Below, in pieces: positions 1 through 7,992 of a DNA stretch of 22,956 nt. Position 1 is the stretch's first letter, and every line of letters starts with the position of its first letter. The notes under the pieces are model-generated. The model made no database searches and was not told the origin of the DNA. It was given only the letters and a program-made list of their open reading frames with translations. The stretch is from CAZYVU01 sp964651435 (GTDB lineage: Bacteria; Desulfobacterota; Syntrophorhabdia; Syntrophorhabdales; CAYQXL01): contig CAZYVU010000042.1 in assembly GCA_964651435.1 (NCBI GenBank), forward strand, positions 1 through 22,956, given 5' to 3'. The position numbers were made by a program, and so were the translations under genes.

Positions 1-1187
1 TAGCAAAGCAGGTTGCCGTTGAAGAGCTTGCGGTTCTTTGCCGCCTTGGCGCCGAAGATGCGCTCGAAGAGCGGATGGGCCGTGAGGATGAAGAAGGACC
101 AGCCGGGCAAACGCGATTTTACACGGCCCAGGGCCTTGTAGAGATCGTCAAGTTTTGCACCCTCGCCCATGCGCTCGCCGTAGGGTGGATTGCAGACTAT
201 GACACCCTCACGCTCTTCGGGCCCGAAGTCCTCTGCGTTCTGCCTGCTGAAGCGAATGGCATCATGGACCCCGGCCCGACGGGCGTTTTGTAGTGCCTTC
301 TTTAGCACCGCCTCATCGTAATCCGACGCTACAATCGTCACATCCCTCTTCACTATGCTCTCCCGGGCCTGAATCCTTTCCACAGCGAACACCTTGCGCC
401 ACTCGGCACCCCACAGCTCGGCGGCGAACCGCCTTCCAAGGCCGGGCGCCAGGTTTCGTGCTGCCATGGCCGCCTCAATGGCTATGGTGCCTGAACCGCA
501 GAACGGATCGGCGAGCACTTTGCTGCCGTTCCAGCGGCTGAGGAGCACAAGCCCCGCCGCCAGGTTCTCCCGTAGCGGCGCCTCGCCGCCGTCGCCGCGA
601 TAGCCCCTTTTGTGAAGCCCTTCTCCTGTCGTGTCGATGCCGACAAAGGCCACGTTGTCCCTCATCGCCACATCGATGTGGTAGGATAGACCAGTCTCGG
701 GGAGCCTCCGGACATGATACCTCCGCTGAAGGACATCCACAATGGCCTTTTTGCCCATCGCCTGGACAGTGCGGGCGCTGTGCAGGCTCGACTTTACGCA
801 CCTCGCCGTTACGTCGATGCGGGCATCCCGAGGAAGGAGATCGTCCCAGGAAAAGGCCCTAACCCCCTCAAAGAGTTCGTCCCAGTCGGCGGCGGGGAAC
901 CGCGCCACCTCCCAGACCACTCTGTCTGCCGCTCTGAGCCAAAGGTTGCACCTGGCCACATCCCCTATCGTCCCTGAAAAGGCGATACGCCCATTCTCGA
1001 CGGCGAGATCGGCGATTCCAAGCTTGCGCATCTCGCGGGCCACCACAGCCTCAAGCCCGAAGGTTGCGGTAACGACAATGGGAATCGCTTTTCCGGGGCC
1101 GGCAGCGGCCATCACGTCGGTATGGCGGACCACCTCTCGACTGACCGGGGAAAGAGGTGGCGGACCACCGGACCCCAAACCTCCCAT
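1..1187 (-). CDS. THUMP-domain class I SAM-dependent 23S rRNA methyltransferase (RlmL/YpsC type), 3' end outside window
   Basis: Likely an N2-guanine methyltransferase of 23S rRNA, from the family that includes the N-terminal half of E. coli RlmL and Bacillus YpsC. About 395 codons are visible and no stop is reached before base 1. The N-terminal part, with a conserved start like VTATFGLEAVVAREM, leads into a THUMP-like RNA-binding region. The SAM-binding motif DPFCGSGTIAIEAAM lies near 470-510 and the catalytic NPPYGERMG motif near 169-195. The last visible residues (RKLFNGNLLC) resemble the usual C-terminus of the family, so only about ten residues should be missing. I chose ATG at 1187 because an AAGGA-like ribosome site precedes it and the upstream gene stops 5 bases earlier. 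An ATG at 1112 would fit the family N-terminus equally well. It is the last gene seen of a minus-strand operon. The family call is firm; the exact target base is inferred. Confidence 0.87.
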   Translation of the reverse strand, partial: MGGLGSGGPPPLSPVSREVVRHTDVMAAAGPGKAIPIVVTATFGLEAVVAREMRKLGIADLAVENGRIAFSGTIGDVARCNLWLRAADRVVWEVARFPAADWDELFEGVRAFSWDDLLPRDARIDVTARCVKSSLHSARTVQAMGKKAIVDVLQRRYHVRRLPETGLSYHIDVAMRDNVAFVGIDTTGEGLHKRGYRGDGGEAPLRENLAAGLVLLSRWNGSKVLADPFCGSGTIAIEAAMAARNLAPGLGRRFAAELWGAEWRKVFAVERIQARESIVKRDVTIVASDYDEAVLKKALQNARRAGVHDAIRFSRQNAEDFGPEEREGVIVCNPPYGERMGEGAKLDDLYKALGRVKSRLPGWSFFILTAHPLFERIFGAKAAKNRKLFNGNLLC

Positions 1188-1191
1188 ACGA

Positions 1192-2004
1192 TTAATTTCC
1201 TTCACGAACCGCCTCCACCTCAAGCCGTATCATGGCTACGTGCGTCCGGCCGCAACTATCCACAGGATGAGCCTCCAGGTATGCACCCACCACTTCGCGG
1301 ACAAAAGCTTCCCTGCAATTGCCGGGGATCCTTTGCAGGTAAGGGAGCCATGTCGTTCTTATCCACGCCTCCAACCCTTCCCTGCTGTCATGCACCATGT
1401 CTTTCGGGATCAACTGGGCCCGAATGGCCCTCAGCCCCGCCTTTTCCAGCCACCTCCGGTACTCTTCGGGCCCATAAAAGCCATAGGGGAGAGTGAAGCC
1501 TTCATAGTGCGGCTTCCACGGGCCCCGGCCGGTGATGCGGTCAATAGCCTCTACAATACCTTGGGCGTTTCCCCGCCCTCCCATCTGAAGAACGACTCGC
1601 CCGCCCCGCCTCAGGCTTCTCGCTATGCCTGCAATGACGGGCTCATGGCCCGTAATCCAGTGAAGCGTGGCATTGGAAAAGACTACATCGAAGGCCTCTT
1701 CGAAGGCCATCTCTTTGGCATCCATAACCCGAAAGGAAAGATTGGGAAAGTCCTCCGCAGGGAACATCTGCTGCGCGAACAGCACCATCTCGTCGGAGCT
1801 GTCGATGCCCAGAACCGCCCCCCGGGGAACGCGAGCAGCCAGTTGAGACGTGAGCTTACCGTCCCCGCTGCCGATGTCCAGCACATGCTCGTGGCCCGAC
1901 AGGCGGAGGCCCTCAATGAGCTCAAGCCCCCACCGGGCCTGAGCGGATGAGTTTGCGTGGTAATCCCGGGCATCCCAACTGTATGACCCCGTATCAACGG
2001 TCAT
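1192..2004 (-). CDS. class I SAM-dependent methyltransferase, trans-aconitate methyltransferase-like
   Basis: A 270-residue Rossmann-fold methyltransferase. Motif I is VLDIGSGDGKLT near residues 41-52. An acidic residue in GIDSSDEMV follows strand 2. VMDAKEM and DVVFSNATLHWI are the adenine-binding and motif IV equivalents, and LRRGGRVVLQMGG is the post-IV strand. The SNATLHW signature and overall length are typical of trans-aconitate 2-methyltransferase (Tam) and its many uncharacterised relatives, so the small-molecule substrate cannot be named. Its ATG overlaps the stop of the upstream cation transporter by 4 bases (ATGA), which implies translational coupling. Only 4 bases separate it from the downstream rRNA methyltransferase. 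Confident as a methyltransferase, not confident about substrate. Confidence 0.85.
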   Translation of the reverse strand: MTVDTGSYSWDARDYHANSSAQARWGLELIEGLRLSGHEHVLDIGSGDGKLTSQLAARVPRGAVLGIDSSDEMVLFAQQMFPAEDFPNLSFRVMDAKEMAFEEAFDVVFSNATLHWITGHEPVIAGIARSLRRGGRVVLQMGGRGNAQGIVEAIDRITGRGPWKPHYEGFTLPYGFYGPEEYRRWLEKAGLRAIRAQLIPKDMVHDSREGLEAWIRTTWLPYLQRIPGNCREAFVREVVGAYLEAHPVDSCGRTHVAMIRLEVEAVREGN

Positions 2005-2930
2005 CGTTCAATGGCTCTCCTTGCCACTCGCACCTTCAAGACGGTGCAGGTAGCATCCGTTAAGTCGCACCTCTCGGTGCAGGGCTCCACGTGTATAATC
2101 ACGTCGGTCCGCGGCACCCTCTCCCTGATCGCCCGCTCCAGGTTGGTGGAGTATTCGTGGGCCTCCTCGATGGCCAGCTTTCTGCAGACAAGGAGATGGA
2201 AATCAATATACCGCCTGCTTCCCGCCAGCCTCGTCCTCAGCTTGTGAAACCCTGCGTAGGGATAGGGCATGCGGTCAATTATCTCCTCTATCTCCCTCTC
2301 CACTTCCTTTGGAACACTTCCATCGAGGAGGGCCGTAAAACCTTTACGGATGATTCTGAAGGCCGACCCGATTATGATAAGGCCCACAACGACGGCAAAG
2401 ACAAAGTCATAAAAACCATGGCCCGTCCAAAACGTCAAGGCCATCGCCAGAATTGCGCCCGAATTGGAATAAAGGTCGCTCCTGTAGTGCAAGGCGTCTG
2501 CCTTAAGGACCATGGAATCAGTGCTCTGTCCCACGCGCTGCAGCACCTCGGAGATGACAACGCTAAAGCCGAGGGCCACGACCATCACCGCAACATCCAG
2601 CATCCCGTACCTGACCGGTCGCTTCTCCAGGAAGGCAACGACAGCCTGCAATATGATCGCGCCGCCCGTTGCCGCGATGACGACGGACTGGACCGTGGCC
2701 GCAAGGTCTTCGATCTTTCCGTGTCCGAATTGGTGCTGCCGGTCGGCCGGCTCACCGGCCTTCCTAATGGCGACGAGATTCATGGCCGACATAAATACGT
2801 CCAGCAGGCTGTCCAGACCCGAGGAAAGCACGGCCATGGAGCCCGACAGGGCTCCGGCCGTAAACTTCGCTGCAGCCAGAACGCCTGCACCGCAGGTGGC
2901 AAAGAGAGAGGCCTTCTGCCGAATATCCAT
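2001..2930 (-). CDS. cation diffusion facilitator family transporter (FieF/CzcD-like)
   Basis: A 309-residue inner-membrane metal/proton antiporter of the CDF family, expected to export divalent cations such as zinc, iron or manganese. Six hydrophobic segments are visible. The transport site is present as D40-x3-D44 in TM2 (GLDSLLDVF) and H148-x3-D152 in TM5 (ALHYRSD), the same DD-HD arrangement as E. coli FieF. A cytoplasmic C-terminal domain (SVPKEVEREIEE onward) ends with an unusual cysteine-containing tail (PCTERCDLTDATC) that could bind metal. I chose ATG 2930 over a longer reading frame starting at 2999, because it lies just after the stop of the upstream gene with a GGAG site inside that stop region. 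The longer start would extend into the neighbouring coding sequence. The specific metal is unknown. Confidence 0.88.
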   Translation of the reverse strand: MDIRQKASLFATCGAGVLAAAKFTAGALSGSMAVLSSGLDSLLDVFMSAMNLVAIRKAGEPADRQHQFGHGKIEDLAATVQSVVIAATGGAIILQAVVAFLEKRPVRYGMLDVAVMVVALGFSVVISEVLQRVGQSTDSMVLKADALHYRSDLYSNSGAILAMALTFWTGHGFYDFVFAVVVGLIIIGSAFRIIRKGFTALLDGSVPKEVEREIEEIIDRMPYPYAGFHKLRTRLAGSRRYIDFHLLVCRKLAIEEAHEYSTNLERAIRERVPRTDVIIHVEPCTERCDLTDATCTVLKVRVARRAIER

Positions 2931-2934
2931 TGTT

Positions 2935-3321
2935 TTACTCCAGGCCCGCCTCAACGTAATTGGCGATTTCGACCAGATTACCGTCCGGATCCCTGACATA
3001 GATCGACTCTATAGGGCCAAGGGTCCCCATCTTTCTCACCGGACCGCCCTCTATGGGTACACCCAGGCCACGCAAATGGTTCGCCACATGCCTCAGGTCT
3101 ATCGTCGTGGCAAAACAGATGCCCAAGGAGCCCACCGCCGGATTGACAGCCTGCAGATCGGGCCCCCTATCGACCTCATAAACCTTTATTTTCTGCTCGC
3201 CGAACTGCAGTTCCTTCCGTCCGTCCCTCAGCTTGACCACCCTTAATCCAAGGGCCCGGGAGTAGAATTTGCACGTTCTATCCACGTTATTTACGGTAAG
3301 AACAATGTGATCGATCTTCAT
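2935..3321 (-). CDS. VOC-family (glyoxalase/dioxygenase fold) protein
   Basis: A 128-residue single-module vicinal oxygen chelate protein. It starts with the typical MKIDHIVLTVNNVDRT strand, which supplies the first metal ligand (His5). After a FYSRALGLRVV helix it ends with IYVRDPDGNLVEIANYV, where the glutamate of NLVEI is the usual last ligand. It resembles GLOD5-type VOC proteins and fosfomycin-resistance-like relatives. Substrate cannot be assigned, since the fold covers glyoxalases, dioxygenases and epoxide-opening enzymes. ATG 3321 is preferred over one six codons upstream because it starts at the conserved strand and follows a GGAAGGGGG purine run. It lies in the operon between truA and the cation transporter, with gaps of 33 and 4 bases. 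Confidence 0.82.
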   Translation of the reverse strand: MKIDHIVLTVNNVDRTCKFYSRALGLRVVKLRDGRKELQFGEQKIKVYEVDRGPDLQAVNPAVGSLGICFATTIDLRHVANHLRGLGVPIEGGPVRKMGTLGPIESIYVRDPDGNLVEIANYVEAGLE

Positions 3322-3354
3322 GCAGCCCCCTTCCCGCACATCGCACAGGAACCT

Positions 3355-4089
3355 TCAGTAGTAGATTCTTCTGAGAAAGAGCCCCTTGGCCGGTGCCGTG
3401 GGGCCGGCCTGCTCCCGTTGGCGCGATGAGAGAATTGCCGCCACCTGCTCCGAAGGCAGCCTCCCGGAACCCACAAGAACGAGGGTCCCTACGATATTTC
3501 TCACCATGTAACGCAGAAACCCGGTGGCCCGAATGGCGCAATAGACCAGGCTTCCCCTCCGTTGTACCGAGGCCGCAAGAACCTCTCTCACGCAGCTTCG
3601 GTAGGCTTCGTTCTTCTTCTTGAAGGCCGAGAAATCATGAAGGCCCACAATGAGCTGCATGGCCCCGTTCATGGACGACTCATCGAGCTTCCAGGGCATA
3701 TGCCAGGCGTAACGCTCCATGAAGGGAGACCCGTTCCGCTGGTTGAGAATGATGTAGAGGTAGCTTTTGCTTTGTGCTGAATATCGTGCGTGAAAGTCAT
3801 CGTGCACGTTCAGCGCCTCGTGAACCCGAATGTCCTTGGGCAGCAGGCTGTTTACGCCCCTGATAAGATTGTCGGAAGGTATATCTTTTTCTGTACGAAG
3901 ATTCACAACCTGTTTGATGGCGTGAACCCCGGCGTCCGTTCGTCCGGCGGCATGCAGCTTGACCGGATGGTCGAGGACCCTCCCTATGGCCGTCCGGAGC
4001 GTTTCTTCGACACTCCTTGCGCTGGGTTGGCACTGCCAGCCATGATAATCGGTTCCGTCGTAGGCGACGGTGAGGCGGATATTTCTCAG
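3355..4089 (-). CDS. truA: tRNA pseudouridine(38-40) synthase TruA, apparent CTG start
   Basis: TruA isomerises uridines 38-40 in the anticodon arm of many tRNAs. The reading frame encodes RNIRLTVAYDGTDYHGWQ at the N-terminus and AAGRTDAGVHA with catalytic Asp52. It continues through YSAQSKSYLY, GLHDFSAFKK and GFLRYMVRNIVG, all family hallmarks. With the CTG at 4089 the protein is 244 residues, normal for TruA. Upstream of the conserved core the frame has no ATG, GTG or TTG before an in-frame TAA near 4114. CTG exactly replaces the usual Met before RNI, with a GAAGG sequence about ten bases upstream. The ATG at 3906 would delete the catalytic aspartate and cannot be the real start. It sits 14 bases after the lipoprotein gene stop, in the same operon. 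An unseen sequencing error is the alternative. Confidence 0.9.
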   Translation of the reverse strand: MRNIRLTVAYDGTDYHGWQCQPSARSVEETLRTAIGRVLDHPVKLHAAGRTDAGVHAIKQVVNLRTEKDIPSDNLIRGVNSLLPKDIRVHEALNVHDDFHARYSAQSKSYLYIILNQRNGSPFMERYAWHMPWKLDESSMNGAMQLIVGLHDFSAFKKKNEAYRSCVREVLAASVQRRGSLVYCAIRATGFLRYMVRNIVGTLVLVGSGRLPSEQVAAILSSRQREQAGPTAPAKGLFLRRIYY

Positions 4090-4103
4090 ACCCCGCTTAC
4101 CTT

Positions 4104-4418
4104 CTATATCTTCTTCTTAGACGTCGTCTTCTTCTTCGCAGGCTCGACCTTGTCGGCGGGCTTCTTCTCCGTCTGTCGTACCGGTGCCGCTTGCGTCACG
4201 GCGGCGTCCACATTCTCTCTCTCCTCGAGCCTCCGGTAAAGCTCCTCGGCCTCCTTCTTCAGTCCGGCCATCTGGGCCTTCAGGAGGCTATTGTCCTCTT
4301 TCAGTATCTTAATCTCTTCCTTGAGCTGGCCGATCTCCTGGGACGAGGAACCGCAACCCGTGAAAAACAAGAGAAGCAGTGTAATGAAAGGCAAAGCTAC
4401 AGCGTTCAATGATTTCAT
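4104..4418 (-). CDS. small coiled-coil lipoprotein
   Basis: A 104-residue protein of unknown function. It has a lipoprotein signal: a positive and hydrophobic N-terminus ending in LLFFTGC-GSSS, with Cys22 as the lipidation site. A heptad-rich coiled coil follows (about residues 28-68, IGQLKEEIKILKEDNSLLKAQM), then an Ala/Pro/Lys-rich low-complexity tail ending in KKKTTSKKKI. It looks like a small envelope lipoprotein, perhaps of the cell-wall-anchoring or spacer type, with the basic tail free to interact with envelope polymers; that role is an inference. It is the first gene of the minus-strand operon and shares a short divergent intergenic region with gyrA. A GGAGG sequence lies rather far (about 13 bases) upstream of the ATG. 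Confidence 0.7.
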   Translation of the reverse strand: MKSLNAVALPFITLLLLFFTGCGSSSQEIGQLKEEIKILKEDNSLLKAQMAGLKKEAEELYRRLEERENVDAAVTQAAPVRQTEKKPADKVEPAKKKTTSKKKI

Positions 4419-4448
4419 GTAGGTCTATTTTCCTCCAAGTATGTTTCG

Positions 4449-4478
4449 TTGTCAATCCGAATCTGTTTATGTTACAGT
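4449..4478 (+). promoter_or_regulatory. predicted sigma70 promoter of gyrA
   Basis: TTGTCA at 4449-4454 (5 of 6 to the -35 consensus) is followed after 18 bases by TACAGT at 4473-4478 (4 of 6 to the -10). It lies about 30 bases upstream of the gyrA ATG, in the 91-base gap divergent from the lipoprotein gene. Predicted only. Confidence 0.4.
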
Positions 4479-4509
4479 AGGGAAACTGAACATTCCAGGG
4501 GGCATCCTG

Positions 4510-6927
4510 ATGCATCAATCGGTCATCACCGTTCCAATCGAAGAGGAGATGAAGCGCTCCTACCTCGACTACGCAATGAGCACCATCATCGGAAGGGCGC
4601 TGCCCGATATCCGGGATGGCCTAAAACCCGTCCATCGCCGCATCCTTTTCGCCATGTACGAACTCAACAACATGCACGACAAGCCGTACAAGAAATCGGC
4701 CAGGGTTGTCGGCGACGTCATCGGTAAATATCATCCCCATGGAGACCAGGCCGTCTATGACGCTATCACCCGCATGGTGCAGTCCTTTTCCCTTCGTTAC
4801 CCCCTCGTCGACGGTCAGGGCAACTTCGGCTCTATAGACGGCGACGCGCCGGCCGCAATGAGGTACACGGAGATTCGGCTCGCCCGCATAGCCGAGGAAA
4901 TACTTGCCGATTTAGAAAAAGAAACCGTTGCATTTAGGGCAAACTACGACGACTCCCTCATGGAGCCCATCGTTATGCCTTCAAGAATACCGAACCTGCT
5001 CATTAACGGCTCGTCCGGTATAGCGGTGGGCATGGCAACGAACATACCCCCACACAACCTCAACGAGGTGGTAAACGGCATTATCGCCTACATCGACAAC
5101 CCGGAGATCACCCTACAGGAGCTGATGGGGCACGTGCCCGGTCCGGACTTCCCCACCCAGGGCATCATCTATGGCCGACAGGGCATCAGAGAGGCATACG
5201 AGACAGGAAAAGGCCACATCACCCTCCGCGCCCGGTCCTCCATAGAGACGCGCCGCAAAGACGGGAGGGAAGCCATTGTCATAACCGAGATTCCCTACCA
5301 GGTCAACAAGGCCCGGCTCATCGAAAACGTCGTTGACCTGATCAACGAAAAGAGGATTGAGGGCATCGCCAACATCAAAGACGAGTCCAGCCGCGAAGGC
5401 ATGAGAATCGTTATGGAGCTCAAAAGAGGCGAGCTCTCCATGCCCATCCTGAATCAGCTCTACAAGCACACCCAGCTCCAGACAACCTTCGGCATCATAT
5501 TTTTGACCATTGTCAACAATGAGCCCAAGGTGCTGAACCTCAAAAGCATGATCACCGAGTTCGTCAACTTCAGGCGGGAGGTGGTCACCCGCAGGTCCGT
5601 TTTCGAGTTGAGAAAGGCACGGGACCGGCTCCACATTTTGGAAGGGCTGAAAAAGGCCCTGGAGCACATCGACGAGGTCATCGCCCTCATTCGGGCCGCC
5701 AAGAACACGGCTGAGGCCCGTGCGGCCCTTATGGCACGCTTTGATTTTTCCGAAAAACAGGCAACGAGCATCCTGGAGATGAGGCTTCAGAGGCTCACGT
5801 CTTTAGAGCGGGACAAGATCATCGAGGATTACAACGCGACAGCCCAGGAGATCGACAGACTTGAGAAGATACTGTCCAGCGAGAAACTCCTCCTTGAAGT
5901 AGTGAAGGATGAGCTACGGGAAGTCAGCAGAAAGTACAGGAGCGAGAGACAGACCGAGATTGTCGATGAGCTGCCTGACATTACGATCGAGGACATGATC
6001 AAAGAGGAGGATGTGGTCGTTACTGTTACCTACAAGGGCTACATCAAACGCACATCGCTTGACCAATACAAGCACCAGCTTAGGGGAGGAAAGGGTAAAA
6101 TCGGCATAGTGGTCAGGGAAGAGGATTTTGTGGACCACTTCTACATAGCATCGACCCACTCTTTTATTGTCTTCTTTACCAACACGGGCCGGGCTGTAAC
6201 GATAAAGGTCCACACAATCCCGGAGACGGCCCTTACGTCCAAGGGCAAGCCCATTATGAACCTCGTGGGCCTCGGCAAGGGAGAGCGGGTTACGGCCATA
6301 TCCAACGTCCGTGACTTCGGCGAGGGGCGGTATCTTCTCCTCGTCACTCACAACGGTCAAATCAAGAAGATTGGCCTCGATTCGCTCAAGAATATCCGCT
6401 CATCGGGCATGCGGGTGATCAGCATGCCGGAAGGCGACAGCCTCATCGGCGTTATCGAGACGGACGGCACCGGAGAGCTCATTGTGGCAACGAAGAAGGG
6501 CATGTCAATCCGCTTCAAAGAGCAGGAGATCCGGACCATGGGCCGCACGGCTTACGGTAACAGGGCGATCAGGTTGCGGAAGGGCGACGAGGTAGTCTCC
6601 GTGGAGACCGCGACGGAAACATCAACGGTCTTTACCGTAACGGAGAAGGGCTACGGGAAGAGCTCGCCTGCTTCCGAATACCGTATCCAATCGAGGGGCG
6701 GGTCGGGCGTCATCAACGTCCGGTGCGGCACCAAGAATGGCGATGTCGTCGCCCTGAAGCGCGTCTCGGAGACAGACGAAATTATCCTCGTTACCGACAC
6801 GGGGAGGACCATAAGGTTTAACGCCAAGAGTATTCCTGTGCAGAAGCGCGGCGGCTTAGGCGTGAAGCTTATGGAACTGAACAAAGCCGAAAAGATCGGC
6901 GGCGTGGCCATCATTAACGAAGAATAG
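4510..6927 (+). CDS. gyrA: DNA gyrase subunit A
   Basis: The A subunit of type II topoisomerase (A2B2 with GyrB) that introduces negative supercoils. At 805 residues it has the winged-helix/tower core, with KPVHRRILFAM and catalytic Tyr119 in AAMRYTEIRL. A coiled coil (QRLTSLERDKIIEDY) follows, then the six-bladed C-terminal pinwheel. A GyrA-box-like QLRGGKG is at residues 523-529, which with the downstream gpsA argues for gyrA over parC. I chose ATG 4510 because AGGGGG lies 7 bases upstream and the family N-terminus (SVITVPIEEEM) follows at once; an upstream ATG at 4441 would add 23 unrelated residues inside the promoter. The quinolone region reads HPHGDQAVYD, so the E. coli Ser83 position is Gln80. 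There is no acidic C-terminal tail. Confidence 0.96.
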   Translation: MHQSVITVPIEEEMKRSYLDYAMSTIIGRALPDIRDGLKPVHRRILFAMYELNNMHDKPYKKSARVVGDVIGKYHPHGDQAVYDAITRMVQSFSLRYPLVDGQGNFGSIDGDAPAAMRYTEIRLARIAEEILADLEKETVAFRANYDDSLMEPIVMPSRIPNLLINGSSGIAVGMATNIPPHNLNEVVNGIIAYIDNPEITLQELMGHVPGPDFPTQGIIYGRQGIREAYETGKGHITLRARSSIETRRKDGREAIVITEIPYQVNKARLIENVVDLINEKRIEGIANIKDESSREGMRIVMELKRGELSMPILNQLYKHTQLQTTFGIIFLTIVNNEPKVLNLKSMITEFVNFRREVVTRRSVFELRKARDRLHILEGLKKALEHIDEVIALIRAAKNTAEARAALMARFDFSEKQATSILEMRLQRLTSLERDKIIEDYNATAQEIDRLEKILSSEKLLLEVVKDELREVSRKYRSERQTEIVDELPDITIEDMIKEEDVVVTVTYKGYIKRTSLDQYKHQLRGGKGKIGIVVREEDFVDHFYIASTHSFIVFFTNTGRAVTIKVHTIPETALTSKGKPIMNLVGLGKGERVTAISNVRDFGEGRYLLLVTHNGQIKKIGLDSLKNIRSSGMRVISMPEGDSLIGVIETDGTGELIVATKKGMSIRFKEQEIRTMGRTAYGNRAIRLRKGDEVVSVETATETSTVFTVTEKGYGKSSPASEYRIQSRGGSGVINVRCGTKNGDVVALKRVSETDEIILVTDTGRTIRFNAKSIPVQKRGGLGVKLMELNKAEKIGGVAIINEE

Positions 6928-6944
6928 CATAGGGCGCAACATCC

Positions 6945-7937
6945 ATGGATCTCTCCGTCATAGGGGCCGGTGCTTGGGGAACGGCCTTTGCCGTTCATCT
7001 GGCCCGCAAAGGCCACAGCGTTCTTCTCTGGGCCTACGAGAAGGAGCTGCATGAGATTCTCGTTCACAAGAGGGAAAATCTCTTGTATCTCCCCGGCGCC
7101 GAGATCCCCGAACTCGTTAGATTTACGACAAGCCTCGGTGCTGCCGCCGACTTCGCCGAAGACATCATACTCGCGCCCCCATCATTTGCCCTGCGGACCA
7201 TACTGACAAGAATGGCCCAGCGCTTGGTTCGCAAGAATCTTCTTATACTCACGAAGGGACTGGAAAGAGAGACACTCCTGCGCATGAGTCAGGTGGCCGC
7301 CGAAGCGTCAACGAACAATGGTGCCACAGCGGTCCTCTCCGGCCCTTCCTTCGCGAAAGAAGTAGCAGAAGGAGCCTTTACCTCCGTTGTTGTCGCCTCC
7401 GAAGAGCGGGATGTGGGCACCTATTTTCAAAGTATGTGCCACAGTGACGACTTTCGCGTCTACACCACAGATGACGTCATCGGTGTGGAATTGGGCGGCG
7501 CACTGAAGAATGTTATGGCCATAGGTGCCGGGATCCTCGAGGGGCTCGGGCTGGGAACAAATTCTCAGGCCGCCTTTCTCACGCGGGCCCTCGCTGAAAT
7601 CAAGAGGCTCGGAAAGGCTGCCGGAGCCCGGGAGACAACCTTTATGGGCCTCTCGGGTGTTGGCGATCTCATACTCACGTGCTACGGGGCTTTGAGCCGG
7701 AACCGCCGGTTTGGCCTCGATCTTTCACAAGGAGCCGCGGCCGCCGGCATTATCGCATCACAAAAAACGGTTGTCGAAGGCTTCTACACCATTGACGCAG
7801 CCCGAAAGCTTGCCCAAAAGTTCGGGGTCGAGATGCCCATCACCGAGGAGCTATACAGGGTCATTTACGGTGATAAGCCTCTTGCCGCCTCGATCAGCGA
7901 TCTCAAGCAAAGGGCCTTTAAGGCAGAAGACGACTAA
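6945..7937 (+). CDS. gpsA: NAD(P)H-dependent glycerol-3-phosphate dehydrogenase
   Basis: Reduces dihydroxyacetone phosphate to sn-glycerol 3-phosphate for phospholipid synthesis. At 330 residues it has normal length. The dinucleotide-binding loop GAGAWGTA is at residues 7-14. LSGPSFAKEVAEG, the catalytic-lysine region GGALKNVMAIGAGI, GVGDLILTC and SRNRRFG are all present in order. The gene begins 17 bases after gyrA, so the two are very likely cotranscribed; gyrA-gpsA adjacency also fits a deltaproteobacterial origin. The ribosome site before the ATG is weak (AGGG), consistent with translation fed from gyrA. Nothing essential is missing. Confidence 0.96.
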   Translation: MDLSVIGAGAWGTAFAVHLARKGHSVLLWAYEKELHEILVHKRENLLYLPGAEIPELVRFTTSLGAAADFAEDIILAPPSFALRTILTRMAQRLVRKNLLILTKGLERETLLRMSQVAAEASTNNGATAVLSGPSFAKEVAEGAFTSVVVASEERDVGTYFQSMCHSDDFRVYTTDDVIGVELGGALKNVMAIGAGILEGLGLGTNSQAAFLTRALAEIKRLGKAAGARETTFMGLSGVGDLILTCYGALSRNRRFGLDLSQGAAAAGIIASQKTVVEGFYTIDAARKLAQKFGVEMPITEELYRVIYGDKPLAASISDLKQRAFKAEDD

Positions 7938-7992
7938 TGCCACATCGACCGCCCACCCCGTTGCTTACTACCAAACGAAAAGGAGCCCTGCA

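Noticed and set aside
742..1950. A 402-codon open frame on the plus strand
   Set aside because: It is antisense to two genes with clear methyltransferase motifs; its translation is Pro/Arg/Ser-rich without domains. It exists because of high GC.
2091..2996. A 301-codon plus-strand frame opposite the cation transporter
   Set aside because: The opposite strand encodes an unmistakable CDF transporter; this frame shows no family features.
4510..6927. Topoisomerase IV subunit ParC instead of GyrA
   Set aside because: A GyrA-box-like QLRGGKG, a full pinwheel domain and the gpsA neighbour favour gyrA.
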